A DNA stretch of 64,000 bases from Candidatus Albibeggiatoa sp. nov. NOAA (GCA_025800385.1 JAOXRS010000173.1:161350-225349); one strand, 5' to 3'; positions 16,845 to 26,569 are shown, counted from the stretch's first letter. Translations and numbers: made by a program. Notes: generated by a model from the letters alone, not told the origin.

Positions 16845-19457
16845 TTAAGCCCACACCATCATACCCATTTCATGTGCATCAGATAGCAAATCAGAATATG
16901 GGAAGACTCGGATTTTATAACTTAAATCACCGCACCAATCAGGTTGGAAATTTAAGCTAAATAAATATTCACCGTTATCTAAACCATGTTCTGGTTTAAA
17001 GCGATAAGCCGTTGTTGGAGGTGCAGCATTCTCAACTTCTGTGCCACACACCACTGTATTATCTGGCGAAGCGGCATAAATTTCTGGATGATATAATTTA
17101 CGAGACAATAATAATTCAACCGCCACATCATTTGGGTCTAAACCGTTTAAATACACAGCAACTTGAATCGAAGTACTTTCATCATAGGTGATACGCGTTG
17201 CAGGTTCAGCAGTTTGGCGCACATGAATCCCATGCCATTGATTACGAATTTTGCCTTTCCACTCACTTAATTGGCGTGCATTGCCCCCTTCGTTAATCAA
17301 CATTTTTTGACCATGACGGCTAGCAGGAATATAGAAATTTTCTAAATAATCATTCAGCACCCGCACCATATTAAAATGTGGAATAGTTGAAGCCATCGAA
17401 CGTTTTGCACGATGCACCCAGCGTTCTGAATAACCATATTTACCTAAATCATAATATTCGTCTAACACTTCATTTTGCAAAATATCATATAAAGTATTGG
17501 CATCATCATGGTCACGGCGGTTATGGTCATGCTCGTGCGGAGATGGACGAATCCCCCAACCATTGTCACCCTCATAGCCCTCATCCCACCAACCATCAAG
17601 CACACTTAAGTTAATCGCTGCATTCACTGCCGCTTTCATCCCTGACGTGCCGCTGGCTTCTAAAGGATATACAGGATTATTTAACCAAACGTCGACACCT
17701 GATACTAAACGGCGCGATAAACCCATGTCATAGCCTTGCACCACAATTAACTTGCCAATGAAATCAGGCTCATTACTGAGTTGATATAAAGCACGCAGTA
17801 AACTTTGCCCCGGTTCATCCGCAGGATGCGCTTTACCTGCAAAAATAAATACAATCGGACGTTCGCTATTCAACACGATTTCACGTAAGCGGTGCATATT
17901 GTTGAGCAATAAAGTCGCACGCTTATAAGTCGCAAAACGACGGGCAAAACCAATGGTTAAAATGCCAGGGTTATTCGGGTCTAGGTTTTTAACAATTTGT
18001 TCAATATGGGTTTCACTGGTTTTATTGGCTTTATGTTGTGATAACAAAGCGTTGCGTACTACAACCAACATCCGTGATTTAACCGCTTGATGAGTTTGCC
18101 AGAATTCTTGATCGGGAATGTTCATGATTTGATCCCAATACTCACCACTGCACAAATGTCTGTCCCAATCCGCACCTAAATGCTTATCAAATAAATCCGT
18201 CCATTGTCGCGCCAAGAAACTAGACACATGCACACCATTCGTCACATAGCTCATGATGTTTTCATGTGGTTCAAGTTGTGGCCAAAAACGTTGGCAAATT
18301 TCCGAAGACACACGCCCGTGAATTCGACTTACACCGTTCATATGACGCGATAAATTAATTGCTAAGGTGGTCATATTGAAATCATGATTATCACCTGCTG
18401 GCTCACAACCTAAACGTAGGAAATCTTCACGCGACAAGCCTAATTCATGAGAAAAATGTCCTAAGAAATGCATGACTAAATCTTGGGGGAAATGGTCATG
18501 ACCTGCAGGTACAGGCGTATGCGTGGTGAATACACAACCACTGGCAACCGCTTCAACGGCTTGATGAAATTCATAACCTGAATGGAGTTTTTCACGTAAC
18601 AATTCTAAAACCAAAAATGCCGCATGACCTTCATTCATATGCCAAACCGTCGGCGCAATACCTAAATGGCGCAGCATTCTGACCCCACCAATACCAAGCA
18701 CAATTTCTTGCTGAATCCGCGTATTATTATCACCACCATATAATTGATGAGTGATGGCAGCATCTTCTGGAGCGTTTTGAGGGATTTCTGTATCTAACAA
18801 ATAAAGTTTGATATGACCAACTTGCACCAACCACGCTTTAACCCATACCGTGCGGCCTGCGATATTCACTGTGATACGGATTTCTTCGCCATTTTCATCG
18901 GTCACAGTTGTAATCGGTAAATGTTCAGTATTTAAAGTGGAGCTGGTAACGCGTTGATTACCTTCTGTATCAATATGTTGGGAGAAATAGCCCAAATGAT
19001 AAAATAAACCGACACCAACGAATGGCAAACGTAAATCACTGGCCGTTTTGCAATGATCGCCTGCTAGAATGCCTAAGCCACCAGAATACACGGGCAAGCT
19101 TTCATGAAAACCATATTCAGCACAGAAATAAGCAATTTGTTCATTTTGTTCTAATTTCTGTCCAGCTTCACGTGGGGCTTTATCAGCTAAATAATCGTCA
19201 AATGCAGCCGTGACTTGACGATATGCATTTAAAAATAAAGGGTCTTTTGCGGCTTTTTCTAAGCGAGCTTGGTCAACATTGCGTAAAAATAATTTAGGAT
19301 TGTGTGAAACGCGAATCCATAACTCATAGTCGAGTTGCTCAAATAACGCTCTTGCAGGGACATACCAGCCGTACCAGAGATTATTGGCGATTTCCTCCAA
19401 ACGTTCCAACGCCTTTGGTAGTACAGGAATGACTTCCAAATTGAATTCTTGTGCCAT
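16845..19457 (-). CDS. glgP: Alpha-glucan (glycogen) phosphorylase, short GT35 type
   Basis: Releases glucose-1-phosphate from glycogen ends with phosphate and pyridoxal phosphate. 870 residues. It has the N-terminal DUF3417-type start (NNLWYGWYVPARALFEQLD), then FCAEYGFHESLPVYSGGLGILAGDH, WHMNEGHAAFL and the PLP-lysine region EASGTSGMKAAVNAAINLS with WWDEGYEGDNGWGI. These mark the archaeal/bacterial short form and not the GlgP of E. coli. Together with glgB at 44.4 kb it shows a glycogen store, encoded at separate loci. Single gene with its own upstream region. Confidence 0.95.
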   Translation of the reverse strand: MAQEFNLEVIPVLPKALERLEEIANNLWYGWYVPARALFEQLDYELWIRVSHNPKLFLRNVDQARLEKAAKDPLFLNAYRQVTAAFDDYLADKAPREAGQKLEQNEQIAYFCAEYGFHESLPVYSGGLGILAGDHCKTASDLRLPFVGVGLFYHLGYFSQHIDTEGNQRVTSSTLNTEHLPITTVTDENGEEIRITVNIAGRTVWVKAWLVQVGHIKLYLLDTEIPQNAPEDAAITHQLYGGDNNTRIQQEIVLGIGGVRMLRHLGIAPTVWHMNEGHAAFLVLELLREKLHSGYEFHQAVEAVASGCVFTTHTPVPAGHDHFPQDLVMHFLGHFSHELGLSREDFLRLGCEPAGDNHDFNMTTLAINLSRHMNGVSRIHGRVSSEICQRFWPQLEPHENIMSYVTNGVHVSSFLARQWTDLFDKHLGADWDRHLCSGEYWDQIMNIPDQEFWQTHQAVKSRMLVVVRNALLSQHKANKTSETHIEQIVKNLDPNNPGILTIGFARRFATYKRATLLLNNMHRLREIVLNSERPIVFIFAGKAHPADEPGQSLLRALYQLSNEPDFIGKLIVVQGYDMGLSRRLVSGVDVWLNNPVYPLEASGTSGMKAAVNAAINLSVLDGWWDEGYEGDNGWGIRPSPHEHDHNRRDHDDANTLYDILQNEVLDEYYDLGKYGYSERWVHRAKRSMASTIPHFNMVRVLNDYLENFYIPASRHGQKMLINEGGNARQLSEWKGKIRNQWHGIHVRQTAEPATRITYDESTSIQVAVYLNGLDPNDVAVELLLSRKLYHPEIYAASPDNTVVCGTEVENAAPPTTAYRFKPEHGLDNGEYLFSLNFQPDWCGDLSYKIRVFPYSDLLSDAHEMGMMVWA

Positions 19458-19813
19458 TATGCGGTTTCCTGTTTTATCAGTGAGAATGTGATTGTTATCG
19501 TTATAGTTAATCTATAGGATAACTAAACCGATAAAACTTAACCATTCATTTTTACTAATTGATGAAATAAAGCTTTTTTTATATAAAATTTGGTGAAAAA
19601 GGTGATATGTTGCAAATGGGGCAATTGATTTTAGAAAAGATTAACAGAAAGTTGAGTGATAGCGGAGAAGCAAATGGATATATATCTATAAATAGGGAGG
19701 GTGAGCAAACGGCTTGTATATATTTAGGAAAAACATAAAAGCGGGCAAGCCCTGAGATATTTGTCCCAGAGCTTTACCATATTCCCGACACATTCAGGAA
19801 TAATCAATCAAGC
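19458..19813. other. Intergenic region, no firm gene
   Basis: 356 bases between glgP (start) and malyl-CoA lyase (stop), both on the minus strand. A 43-codon frame on the plus strand (19607-19738) with an AAGGTG before it was noted but is not convincing. No clear terminator was identified for the malyl-CoA lyase gene. Confidence 0.4.
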
Positions 19814-20791
19814 TTATGCCATACCAATAGTTTTAGCTTTTTCGATTAAGTTTTCAGCCATTTTGATGCTCGCAACGTCGATTAAACGACCATCTAAGCT
19901 TACCGCGCCTTTACCTTCTTTCGCAGCTTGTTCCATCGCTTCTAAAATACGTTTAGCATGAGTCACTTCTTTGTCTGAAGGACTGAATACGTCGTTCGCT
20001 AAATCGATTTGTGAAGGATGAATCGCCCATTTGCCTTCGTAGCCTAAAATCGCTGCACGTTTTGCTGCTGCAACATACGCATCTGGATCACTGAAATCAC
20101 CAAACGGGCCATCGATAGGACGTAAACCATAGGCACGACACGCAACAACCATACGTGCTTGCGCAAAATGCCACATATCATTCCAATGGAAATCACGTGG
20201 GCTGTCATCTTCATTTTTATCAGTTAATACGCCGTATTCAGGATGTGCACCACCAATAACAGTTGTTCTTGCACGAGTTGACGCAGCATAATCCGCAACA
20301 CCAAAGCTCATAGCTTCTAAACGTTTGCTAGATTGCGCAATTGCTTCAACGTTTGCCATGCCTAATGCCGTTTCGATTAATACTTCAAAACCCATTTTTT
20401 TCTCGCGTTTTTTCGCAATTTCAATTTGAGTCACTAAAGTATCTAATGTGTAAACGTCAGCAGGTACACCGACTTTAGGAATCAACAACATATCTAAACG
20501 AGGGCAGTTTTCAACCACATCAATCACATCTTTGTACATGTATTGCGTGTCTAAACCGTTAATCCGCACCAACATGGTTTTGTTGCCCCAATCGATGTCG
20601 TTTAACGCTTCAACCACATTTTTACGTGCCGTTTCTTTTTCATCTGGCGCGATTGAATCTTCTAAGTCTAAGAAAATACAATCCACATTTGATTGAGCTG
20701 CTTTCTCGAAGAACGCTGGGTTTGTACCCGGTACCGCTAATTCTGAACGGTGTAAACGGGGCGTTGCTTGTTCGATAATAGTTGCACTCAT
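19814..20791 (-). CDS. mcl: L-malyl-CoA / beta-methylmalyl-CoA lyase (CitE-like)
   Basis: 325 residues of the HpcH/HpaI-CitE TIM-barrel family. The sequence follows the Rhodobacter-type Mcl1 closely: FLDLEDSIAPDEK, MLVRINGLDTQYMYKDV, LIPKVGVPADVYTLD, FEVLIETALGMANVE with the metal-binding Glu, and the late WAIHPSQIDLANDVFSPS. These enzymes cleave malyl-CoA to acetyl-CoA and glyoxylate, or methylmalyl-CoA to propionyl-CoA and glyoxylate, in the serine, ethylmalonyl-CoA or 3-hydroxypropionate routes. No other gene of these pathways lies nearby, so the pathway here is open. A related citrate-lyase-like activity cannot be excluded. Confidence 0.85.
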   Translation of the reverse strand: MSATIIEQATPRLHRSELAVPGTNPAFFEKAAQSNVDCIFLDLEDSIAPDEKETARKNVVEALNDIDWGNKTMLVRINGLDTQYMYKDVIDVVENCPRLDMLLIPKVGVPADVYTLDTLVTQIEIAKKREKKMGFEVLIETALGMANVEAIAQSSKRLEAMSFGVADYAASTRARTTVIGGAHPEYGVLTDKNEDDSPRDFHWNDMWHFAQARMVVACRAYGLRPIDGPFGDFSDPDAYVAAAKRAAILGYEGKWAIHPSQIDLANDVFSPSDKEVTHAKRILEAMEQAAKEGKGAVSLDGRLIDVASIKMAENLIEKAKTIGMA

Positions 20792-20930
20792 TATGCTTTT
20801 TCCCTTGTTGTTGTGTTGATACGGTTATGTATAAGTGGTGTACAATAATCGTTTATCAATGCTGTGCATCAGATGCAAGCAGTTATACTACCATATTTGA
20901 TAGATTTATCTTATAGTTGCTGATGATGAT

Positions 20931-21641
20931 ATGCAACCAGATTCAATCTATATGTCTATTCGTGTAATTTGTTTTGATTTAGATGATACTTTATGGCCTG
21001 TTGATTCAGTGATTCGCCATGCTGAAAATGCTTTACGTCAGTGGTTTTATCGTTATTACCCGCGTATCCCACAAAATTTTAGTATTTCTGATATGCAGGC
21101 AATGCGACAAGAATTACTACGTGAGCAACCTGAGTTGTATGCTAACTTACATGAATTGCGCCGCATTAATATCAAGCAGGTCGTGAATGCTGTCGGTTAT
21201 GATGAAGCGATCATTGAACCTGCACTGGATATTTTTGATAATGCAAGACATAAAGTGAAACCCTATCATGATGTGATTCCAGCCTTGGAACGCTTATATA
21301 AAAATTATACATTGTGTGCTTTGACCAACGGTACGGCAGATGTCAAACGGATTGATAAACTTGCACGTTTTTTCACTGTCTCTTTACGTGCGGGTGATGT
21401 TGGACATGCCAAACCCCATCCTGCTTTATTCGAAACCGCTTGCCAACGTTGTGAAGTTGAACCCGAGCAGGTTTTACATATTGGTGACCATGTAGATTCC
21501 GACGTACTCGGCGCGTTACAAGCGGGGATGCACGCGATTTGGATGAATCGAAAAAAGCAAGATTGGAATGCCGAACATCAACCTCATGCAATCATCCATT
21601 CTTTAGAAGAGCTAGACAATGTTTTAAAACAAGGGCTTTAG
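20931..21641 (+). CDS. HAD-family hydrolase, YjjG-like
   Basis: 236 residues with all HAD motifs: FDLDDTLW (nucleophile Asp16, Asp18), LTNGTAD, a Lys in GHAKPHPALF and GDHVDSDVLGALQAG. The helical cap between residues 30 and 100 places it in subfamily I, with phosphatases acting on small phosphorylated metabolites or nucleotides. The motif would sit at the usual place, near residue 8, if translation began at the second ATG (20952); neither ATG has a good Shine-Dalgarno. Substrate unknown. Confidence 0.85.
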   Translation: MQPDSIYMSIRVICFDLDDTLWPVDSVIRHAENALRQWFYRYYPRIPQNFSISDMQAMRQELLREQPELYANLHELRRINIKQVVNAVGYDEAIIEPALDIFDNARHKVKPYHDVIPALERLYKNYTLCALTNGTADVKRIDKLARFFTVSLRAGDVGHAKPHPALFETACQRCEVEPEQVLHIGDHVDSDVLGALQAGMHAIWMNRKKQDWNAEHQPHAIIHSLEELDNVLKQGL

Positions 21642-21771
21642 TTGGTCATCCTTACATTATTGGAGTCCAAAGTTTTTGACCTATAGTCTAAACACTAAAT
21701 TTTGCACTCCAACTTTCCAGATAATGCATGATACAGTTAATTTATTATCTATCTATTTTAAGTTTTTTACC

Positions 21772-22761
21772 TTAATGCGACAGATATGCAGGAATGACAC
21801 GTTTAACCAGTAACTGATTGAGAAATTGCAATTCAGGATAGTGTGTACTGACTTGTGCAATGTAATTCAAAGTGTCAGGGATATGCTGAAAATAATTATC
21901 TTTGCCATCACGATGGTATAAACGTGCAAAAATACCGCTGGCTTTAAGATGACGCTGAATACCCATTAAGTCGAACCAGCGTTTAAATTGTATAAATTCA
22001 ACATCTTGATTTAAAACTTGATGCTCAATGGCTAGTTGATAATACTCGTTTAACCATGCTTCAACACGGTCAGTAGGCCAAACTTGATAGCAATCCCGTA
22101 ACAAAGACACGAGATCATAAGTAATTGCACCTTTGACAGCATCTTGGAAATCTAAAATGGCAGGATTATTGGCTTCAGTCACCATTAAATTACGCGAGTG
22201 ATAGTCACGGTGTACAAAAACCTGTGGTTGAGATAAAGCAGATTGTTTTAATAGCTCAAATTCAGCAAGCAACTGTTGTTTTTCGTCTGTATCTAACACG
22301 ATGCCTAAATGTTTTTCCATCAACCATGCAATAAATAAATCTAATTCACGGTCTAATAAATCATTATCGTAAAGCGGCAAACTTTCTGCATGTATTTTCT
22401 GCATTTTTATAAGGGATTGAAATGCCTCAGTATATAGTGTGTCGGCTTGATCTGTTTGTAATGCAGGCCAATAAAGTTGTGAACCAAAATCGGTGAGTAA
22501 CAAAAAGCCTTGTTCAGTATCTTGGGCAATGATTTCAGGGGCATTTAACCCCGCTTGACGCAATAAGTTTGCAACGTCAATAAAAGAATGGCAGTCCTCT
22601 TTATCGGGTGGTGCATCCATTACAACAAAGGATTGACCATTTTTAGTAATCCGAAAGTAGCGTCGAAAGCTGGCATCGTTGGTTAAAGGTTGAGGGGTAG
22701 GATTTTTAAGCTGTAAGGTAGTTTGCAGCCAATTATTTAGTAAATTCAATCTATTGGACAT
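21772..22761 (-). CDS. amgK: AmgK-like sugar kinase (aminoglycoside phosphotransferase fold)
   Basis: 329 residues. Family members phosphorylate N-acetylmuramate/N-acetylglucosamine at the anomeric position in a peptidoglycan recycling route. Seen: NDASFRRYFRI (nucleotide-binding loop), FVVMDAPPDKEDC, VFVHRDYHSRNLM (catalytic Brenner motif) and AILDFQDAVKGAITYDLVSLLRDCY (metal-binding Asp). A 28-codon extension with a different composition (MSIIIRYYYVKRF) precedes MSNRLN and is discarded. The usual downstream nucleotidyltransferase murU is absent here. Divergent from rpoH. Confidence 0.85.
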   Translation of the reverse strand: MSNRLNLLNNWLQTTLQLKNPTPQPLTNDASFRRYFRITKNGQSFVVMDAPPDKEDCHSFIDVANLLRQAGLNAPEIIAQDTEQGFLLLTDFGSQLYWPALQTDQADTLYTEAFQSLIKMQKIHAESLPLYDNDLLDRELDLFIAWLMEKHLGIVLDTDEKQQLLAEFELLKQSALSQPQVFVHRDYHSRNLMVTEANNPAILDFQDAVKGAITYDLVSLLRDCYQVWPTDRVEAWLNEYYQLAIEHQVLNQDVEFIQFKRWFDLMGIQRHLKASGIFARLYHRDGKDNYFQHIPDTLNYIAQVSTHYPELQFLNQLLVKRVIPAYLSH

Positions 22762-22813
22762 TGCATTTTTGCCATAATTTGTCAATAAAGGTGTATCATA
22801 ATACAAAAAACGT

Positions 22814-22842
22814 TTGACATAATAATACCTGATTATTATACT
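22814..22842 (+). promoter_or_regulatory. Sigma70 promoter upstream of rpoH
   Basis: TTGACA (22814-22819) and TATACT (22837-22842) with an ideal 17-base spacer. Transcription would start near 22849, giving a leader of about 105 bases that contains the CIRCE element. Confidence 0.75.
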
Positions 22843-22894
22843 CAACTTTAAATCGGGTAAGTGACAATAGTAATAATTATATGACTAAAAATTA

Positions 22895-22921
22895 TTAGCA
22901 CTCACCTGATTGGAGTGCTAG
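22895..22921 (+). promoter_or_regulatory. CIRCE element (HrcA operator) in the rpoH leader
   Basis: TTAGCACTC (22895-22903), nine bases, GAGTGCTAG (22913-22921). This matches the CIRCE consensus TTAGCACTC-N9-GAGTGCTAA at 17 of 18 arm positions with the correct spacing. It lies about 50-70 bases after the predicted start of transcription and 33 bases before the rpoH ATG. HrcA, the known CIRCE repressor, would bind it. Confidence 0.9.
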
Positions 22922-22954
22922 AATAAATAGCTAAATTTTAGGAGAGAGGACATC

Positions 22955-23824
22955 ATGCCTGCATCATCACCTGCTTTAAGTTTAAATGCCAGCTTGTCTG
23001 TTCCCGGACAGAGCATTGAAAACTATGCTCAAGCTATTAAAGCAATTCCGATGTTAACTGCGGAACAAGAAAGAGATTTAGCAGTTAATTTACGCGAAAC
23101 TGAAGACTTAGAAGCAGCCCGTCAATTAGTCATGTCCCACTTACGCTTTGTTATGCACATTGCAAATAGTTATCGTGGTTATGGTTTACCACAAGCTGAT
23201 TTGATTCAAGAGGGTAATATCGGCTTAATGAAAGCAGTTAAGCGTTTTGATCCAACTGTGGGTGTACGTTTGGTTTCTTTTGCAGTCCATTGGATTCGTG
23301 CCGAAATCCATGAGTATATTTTACGCAACTGGCGTATTGTTAAAGTAGCAACAACTAAGGCACAGCGCAAATTGTTCTTTAACTTACGTAGCTCTAAAAA
23401 GCGTTTAGGTTGGTTAACACAAGAAGAAGTGGAAATGGTAGCGCGTGATTTGGGCGTAACACCGAAAGATGTGTTAGAAATGGAAACCCGTTTAAGCACA
23501 CAAGATACTGCTTTTGATGCACCAACTGATGATGAAGAATCAGAAATTTTAGCCCCATCTGGCTATTTAGAAGATCACCGTTTTGATCCTGCTAAAGTTA
23601 ACGAAAGTCACGAATGGGCAGCACACGGCAGTGGTCAATTGTATTCTGCTTTAGAAAAGTTAGATGCACGTAGCCAAGATATTTTACGTAAACGTTGGTT
23701 AGGTGACAGCAAAGCCACATTACAAGAATTAGCTGAAGAATATAGCGTTTCAGCAGAACGTATTCGTCAGATTGAAAGCAATGCAATGAAAAAATTACGA
23801 AAAAATATTTCATTGACAGTTTAA
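22955..23824 (+). CDS. rpoH: Heat-shock sigma factor RpoH (sigma32)
   Basis: 289 residues, normal length. Region 2 ([63 protein letters not shown]) is followed by the RpoH box QRKLFFNLR, which tells it apart from RpoD and RpoS. The C-terminal region 4 helix-turn-helix is [20 protein letters not shown]. It directs RNA polymerase to chaperone and protease genes. Strong AGGAGAG ribosome site. The leader carries a sigma70 promoter and a CIRCE operator, suggesting that HrcA represses its synthesis. Followed by a terminator. Confidence 0.97.
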   Translation: MPASSPALSLNASLSVPGQSIENYAQAIKAIPMLTAEQERDLAVNLRETEDLEAARQLVMSHLRFVMHIANSYRGYGLPQADLIQEGNIGLMKAVKRFDPTVGVRLVSFAVHWIRAEIHEYILRNWRIVKVATTKAQRKLFFNLRSSKKRLGWLTQEEVEMVARDLGVTPKDVLEMETRLSTQDTAFDAPTDDEESEILAPSGYLEDHRFDPAKVNESHEWAAHGSGQLYSALEKLDARSQDILRKRWLGDSKATLQELAEEYSVSAERIRQIESNAMKKLRKNISLTV

Positions 23825-23876
23825 TAAAAAATCTTTTCTCTCCACCACAGATTTTTTTCTCCTTAGTTAGTTTTTA

Positions 23877-23910
23877 GCCTCTATTTCATTTGGGATAGGG
23901 GCATTTTCTT
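23877..23910 (+). terminator. Terminator after rpoH
   Basis: Stem GCCTCTAT (23877-23884) with ATAGGGGC (23895-23902, one G-T pair), ten-base loop, then ATTTTCTTT. Confidence 0.65.
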
Positions 23911-23939
23911 TACAGCAATCTAATGTGGTCGCAATAAAA

Positions 23940-24497
23940 TCAAGTCAATTGCCGTTCTAATAAGCAGTAGTGTACTTGTCCTGATTTTTTATCACGGATA
24001 ATGTGCCAATTTTCAGGAAATTTAACAGTAGAGAGTTCTTGCTCCATTTCAACATAAATAAAAGCTTGTGAACTAAGCCAGTGACTTTGTTCCAACATTT
24101 GACAGCAAGTTTCTAGTAAGTTTTGTCTGAAAGGGGGGTCGATAAAAACAATATCGAATGGTTGTTCAGGAGGGGTTTGCAATAACTTGATTGCATCTGT
24201 TTGGATAAGTTCAATTTTATCTGTTTTCAGTATTTGTAACTGTTGGCGTAAATTGTGAGCAGCTTGACGATCTTTTTCAATCAATTGGGCAAAGCTTGCA
24301 CCACGGGAAACCGCTTCTATTCCAAATACACCAGAGCCAGCAAATAAATCTAAACAACGACGGGCAGGAATATGCCATTGTAACCAGTTAAAGACCGTTT
24401 CTCGAATACGATCCGTTGTCGGACGTAAGCCTTGTCTGTCTAATACATTGAGTTTGCGGCCTTTCCACTCACCGCCTATAATCCTGACTTTACCCAT
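23940..24497 (-). CDS. rsmD: 16S rRNA (guanine966-N2)-methyltransferase
   Basis: Methylates G966 in helix 31 of 16S rRNA. 185 residues with the Rossmann SAM site DLFAGSGVFGIEAVSRGA, the catalytic DPPF tetrapeptide (IVFIDPPFRQ) and the N-terminal family block RIIGGEWKGRKL...RPTTDRIRETVFNWL. It starts directly after the stop of the gspA-like ATPase gene with no gap, so the two are translationally coupled. Confidence 0.96.
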   Translation of the reverse strand: MGKVRIIGGEWKGRKLNVLDRQGLRPTTDRIRETVFNWLQWHIPARRCLDLFAGSGVFGIEAVSRGASFAQLIEKDRQAAHNLRQQLQILKTDKIELIQTDAIKLLQTPPEQPFDIVFIDPPFRQNLLETCCQMLEQSHWLSSQAFIYVEMEQELSTVKFPENWHIIRDKKSGQVHYCLLERQLT

Positions 24498-26210
24498 TTA
24501 TTTTAACTGAGGGCCTAAACCCGAATATGCATCTAGGAGTAGCATGGTTTGTTCGCCGATCACACCATCAATTAATAAATTTTGTTTACGCTGAAAACCG
24601 ACAACACGTCGCCGTAAATCTTTATCAAATTTAGCGGATAAGTCTGCATCAGCAACTTGTTTATTTTCCAGAATATTTAGGCGTTTACGCACCCAACGCA
24701 CATCATCATGTGTTACACCTGCACGTAAAATCAGCGTGGGAACACTAGGCGGCCGCCATAATAATAAAAACTGACCCTGCCAATACTGATTAATCTCTTG
24801 TTTAGAATAGTCAAAAATCTTACCATCAAAATTTAAAGTGACTAAGTCATCTTGAATTTGTGTTACAACCGCATGATGTTGTTCACCTAATTCTGTTTCT
24901 AACTCAATTACAGTTGGGCGATTATAGTTTTTTATATCTTTCCATTTACCTGTTTGATATACACAAGCAAGGTCTTGAGTTAAGGCACGTTCACAAGCTG
25001 TATTACCTGTTAACTCGTTATAATTTATGCCCCAAAGCTGAAATAATGTCTCAAACGCTGATTGGGTATTACTAGGAATGCCTTCATTTTGTAAAATGTC
25101 GAGTAGTGTTAGCTCTGTAGGTATATCTATAGGAGGCTCATCTTTATCATCTGCTGGTGGTGGTATAGGCAGACCATCTGGAATGTTTGTATCAGGGTCA
25201 ATTGGAATTGTAGGACTTTTTGATACATCAGCAGGGTCTTCTAATTCTGCTGTATGCACTACTTCTGTTTTGATAGGACTTTCTAAAGTTGGCTGGGCTG
25301 ACATAATTTGTGAGTAGGTCGCCCACCAAATCAAACCACCAAATAAAACGACTGTTCCCAAGATTGCAGATGTCCAACCCCAAGGTGAACGGTGTGCTGG
25401 GCTTTCGACTTGAACTTTTTGAATTGCCTTACGTACTGCGGAAACATCTACTTGCTGTTTATTAGCAACATAAGCATTGAGTAATGCTTTATCACAAATG
25501 ACATTGGTTAAACGAGCAATACCTTGCGTATAACGATAAACATAGCGTACAGCAGCCTTGGAAAAGAATTCACTTTCTGCACCACTGACAGTTAGTCGAT
25601 GGTGAATATAAGCACGCAATTCATTATAAGAAAAAGGTTTTAAGTGAAAGCTTGCCGTAATACGCTGAGAAAGTTGGCGCAAATTCTTTTGTTTCAGCAT
25701 GTGCTTAAGTTCTGGTTGTCCCACCAAAACAATACGTAATAAACGGTCTTCTACATTGCTGAGTAAACGAATTTGCTCTAATACTTCGACAGTTAGGTTT
25801 TGTGCTTCATCAATAATTAAAACGGTTTTGCGGCCGACAGATTCTGCTGTAACAAGGTAATTATTGAGAACATCGGTAAATTCTTTGATGGTAAAACTGT
25901 CATCATAATGTAAATGCAGTTTATCAAAAATAGCGGCAAGTAATTCTTGAGGTGTTAAACAGGGACTGGAAAGAAAGCCAACATCAAAAATATCTTCAAG
26001 TTGATTGAGTAACCTATAACTTAAGGTGGTTTTGCCTGTACCGACTTCACCCGTTAATAAGATAAGCCCATTACCTTCTTTGACACCTTGAATTAAATGC
26101 TCTAAGGCATCACGGTGCTGCGTGCTTAAATAAAGAAAGTCAGGATCGGGGGATAAAGCAAATGGGACTGTCTTTAGTCCGAAATGTGAAGTATATGCGG
26201 CGTTATACAT
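24498..26210 (-). CDS. gspA: GspA/ExeA-like AAA ATPase with peptidoglycan-binding domain
   Basis: 570 residues. Order: AAA+ ATPase (Walker A GEVGTGKTT, 54-62; Walker B VLIIDEAQNL, 130-139), one membrane helix at about 279-299, a proline-rich acidic periplasmic linker, a middle domain (about 370-500), and a C-terminal peptidoglycan-binding domain ending FQRKQNLLIDGVIGEQTMLLL. ExeA of Aeromonas uses this plan to widen peptidoglycan for assembly of the type II secretin. No gspB or other secretion genes are adjacent here. It is coupled to rsmD downstream, with the tRNA cluster upstream. Confidence 0.92.
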   Translation of the reverse strand: MYNAAYTSHFGLKTVPFALSPDPDFLYLSTQHRDALEHLIQGVKEGNGLILLTGEVGTGKTTLSYRLLNQLEDIFDVGFLSSPCLTPQELLAAIFDKLHLHYDDSFTIKEFTDVLNNYLVTAESVGRKTVLIIDEAQNLTVEVLEQIRLLSNVEDRLLRIVLVGQPELKHMLKQKNLRQLSQRITASFHLKPFSYNELRAYIHHRLTVSGAESEFFSKAAVRYVYRYTQGIARLTNVICDKALLNAYVANKQQVDVSAVRKAIQKVQVESPAHRSPWGWTSAILGTVVLFGGLIWWATYSQIMSAQPTLESPIKTEVVHTAELEDPADVSKSPTIPIDPDTNIPDGLPIPPPADDKDEPPIDIPTELTLLDILQNEGIPSNTQSAFETLFQLWGINYNELTGNTACERALTQDLACVYQTGKWKDIKNYNRPTVIELETELGEQHHAVVTQIQDDLVTLNFDGKIFDYSKQEINQYWQGQFLLLWRPPSVPTLILRAGVTHDDVRWVRKRLNILENKQVADADLSAKFDKDLRRRVVGFQRKQNLLIDGVIGEQTMLLLDAYSGLGPQLK

Positions 26211-26249
26211 GAGCTTCGACCTTATGTCGTGTTCCGCATGAAAGAAAGA

Positions 26250-26338
26250 TGGTACCTAGGGCCGGACTCGAACCGGCACGGTGTTTAAGCACCGAGGGAT
26301 TTTAAGTCCCTTGCGTCTACCAATTTCGCCACCTAGGC
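26250..26338 (-). tRNA. tRNA-Leu (TAA)
   Basis: 89 bases including an encoded CCA (26252-26250). Acceptor GCCTAGG pairs with CCTAGGT (one G-T pair at the end), anticodon loop CTTAAAA, long variable arm CGGTGCTTAAACACCG and the T-arm GGTTCGAGTCC. Third gene of a Gly-Cys-Leu unit, the order also found in E. coli. Confidence 0.97.
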
Positions 26339-26352
26339 TTTATATTTAACTA

Positions 26353-26426
26353 TGGAGGCTGAGACCGGAATCGAACCGATGTCCACGGCTTTGCAGGCCG
26401 CTGCATAGCCACTCTGCCACTCAGCC
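26353..26426 (-). tRNA. tRNA-Cys (GCA)
   Basis: 74 bases including CCA. Acceptor GGCTGAG with CTCAGCC, anticodon loop CTGCAAA, T-arm GGTTCGATTCC. Middle gene of the tRNA cluster. Confidence 0.97.
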
Positions 26427-26473
26427 TTAATCAAAATTCTTTAAATACTACAGGGATTGTAAAACAATAAAAT

Positions 26474-26549
<76 letters not shown>

Positions 26550-26569
26550 ATCGCTTTAGAAAGATTGCT

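Noticed and set aside
19607..19738. 43-codon frame on the plus strand beginning MLQMGQLILEK, with AAGGTG before it
   Set aside because: The ribosome site is too close to the ATG, no family is recognised, and no transcript signal is visible; possible but not supported.
22762..22845. 28-codon N-terminal extension of the AmgK-like kinase
   Set aside because: Tyr/Ile-rich sequence foreign to the family; MSNRLN fits the family start.
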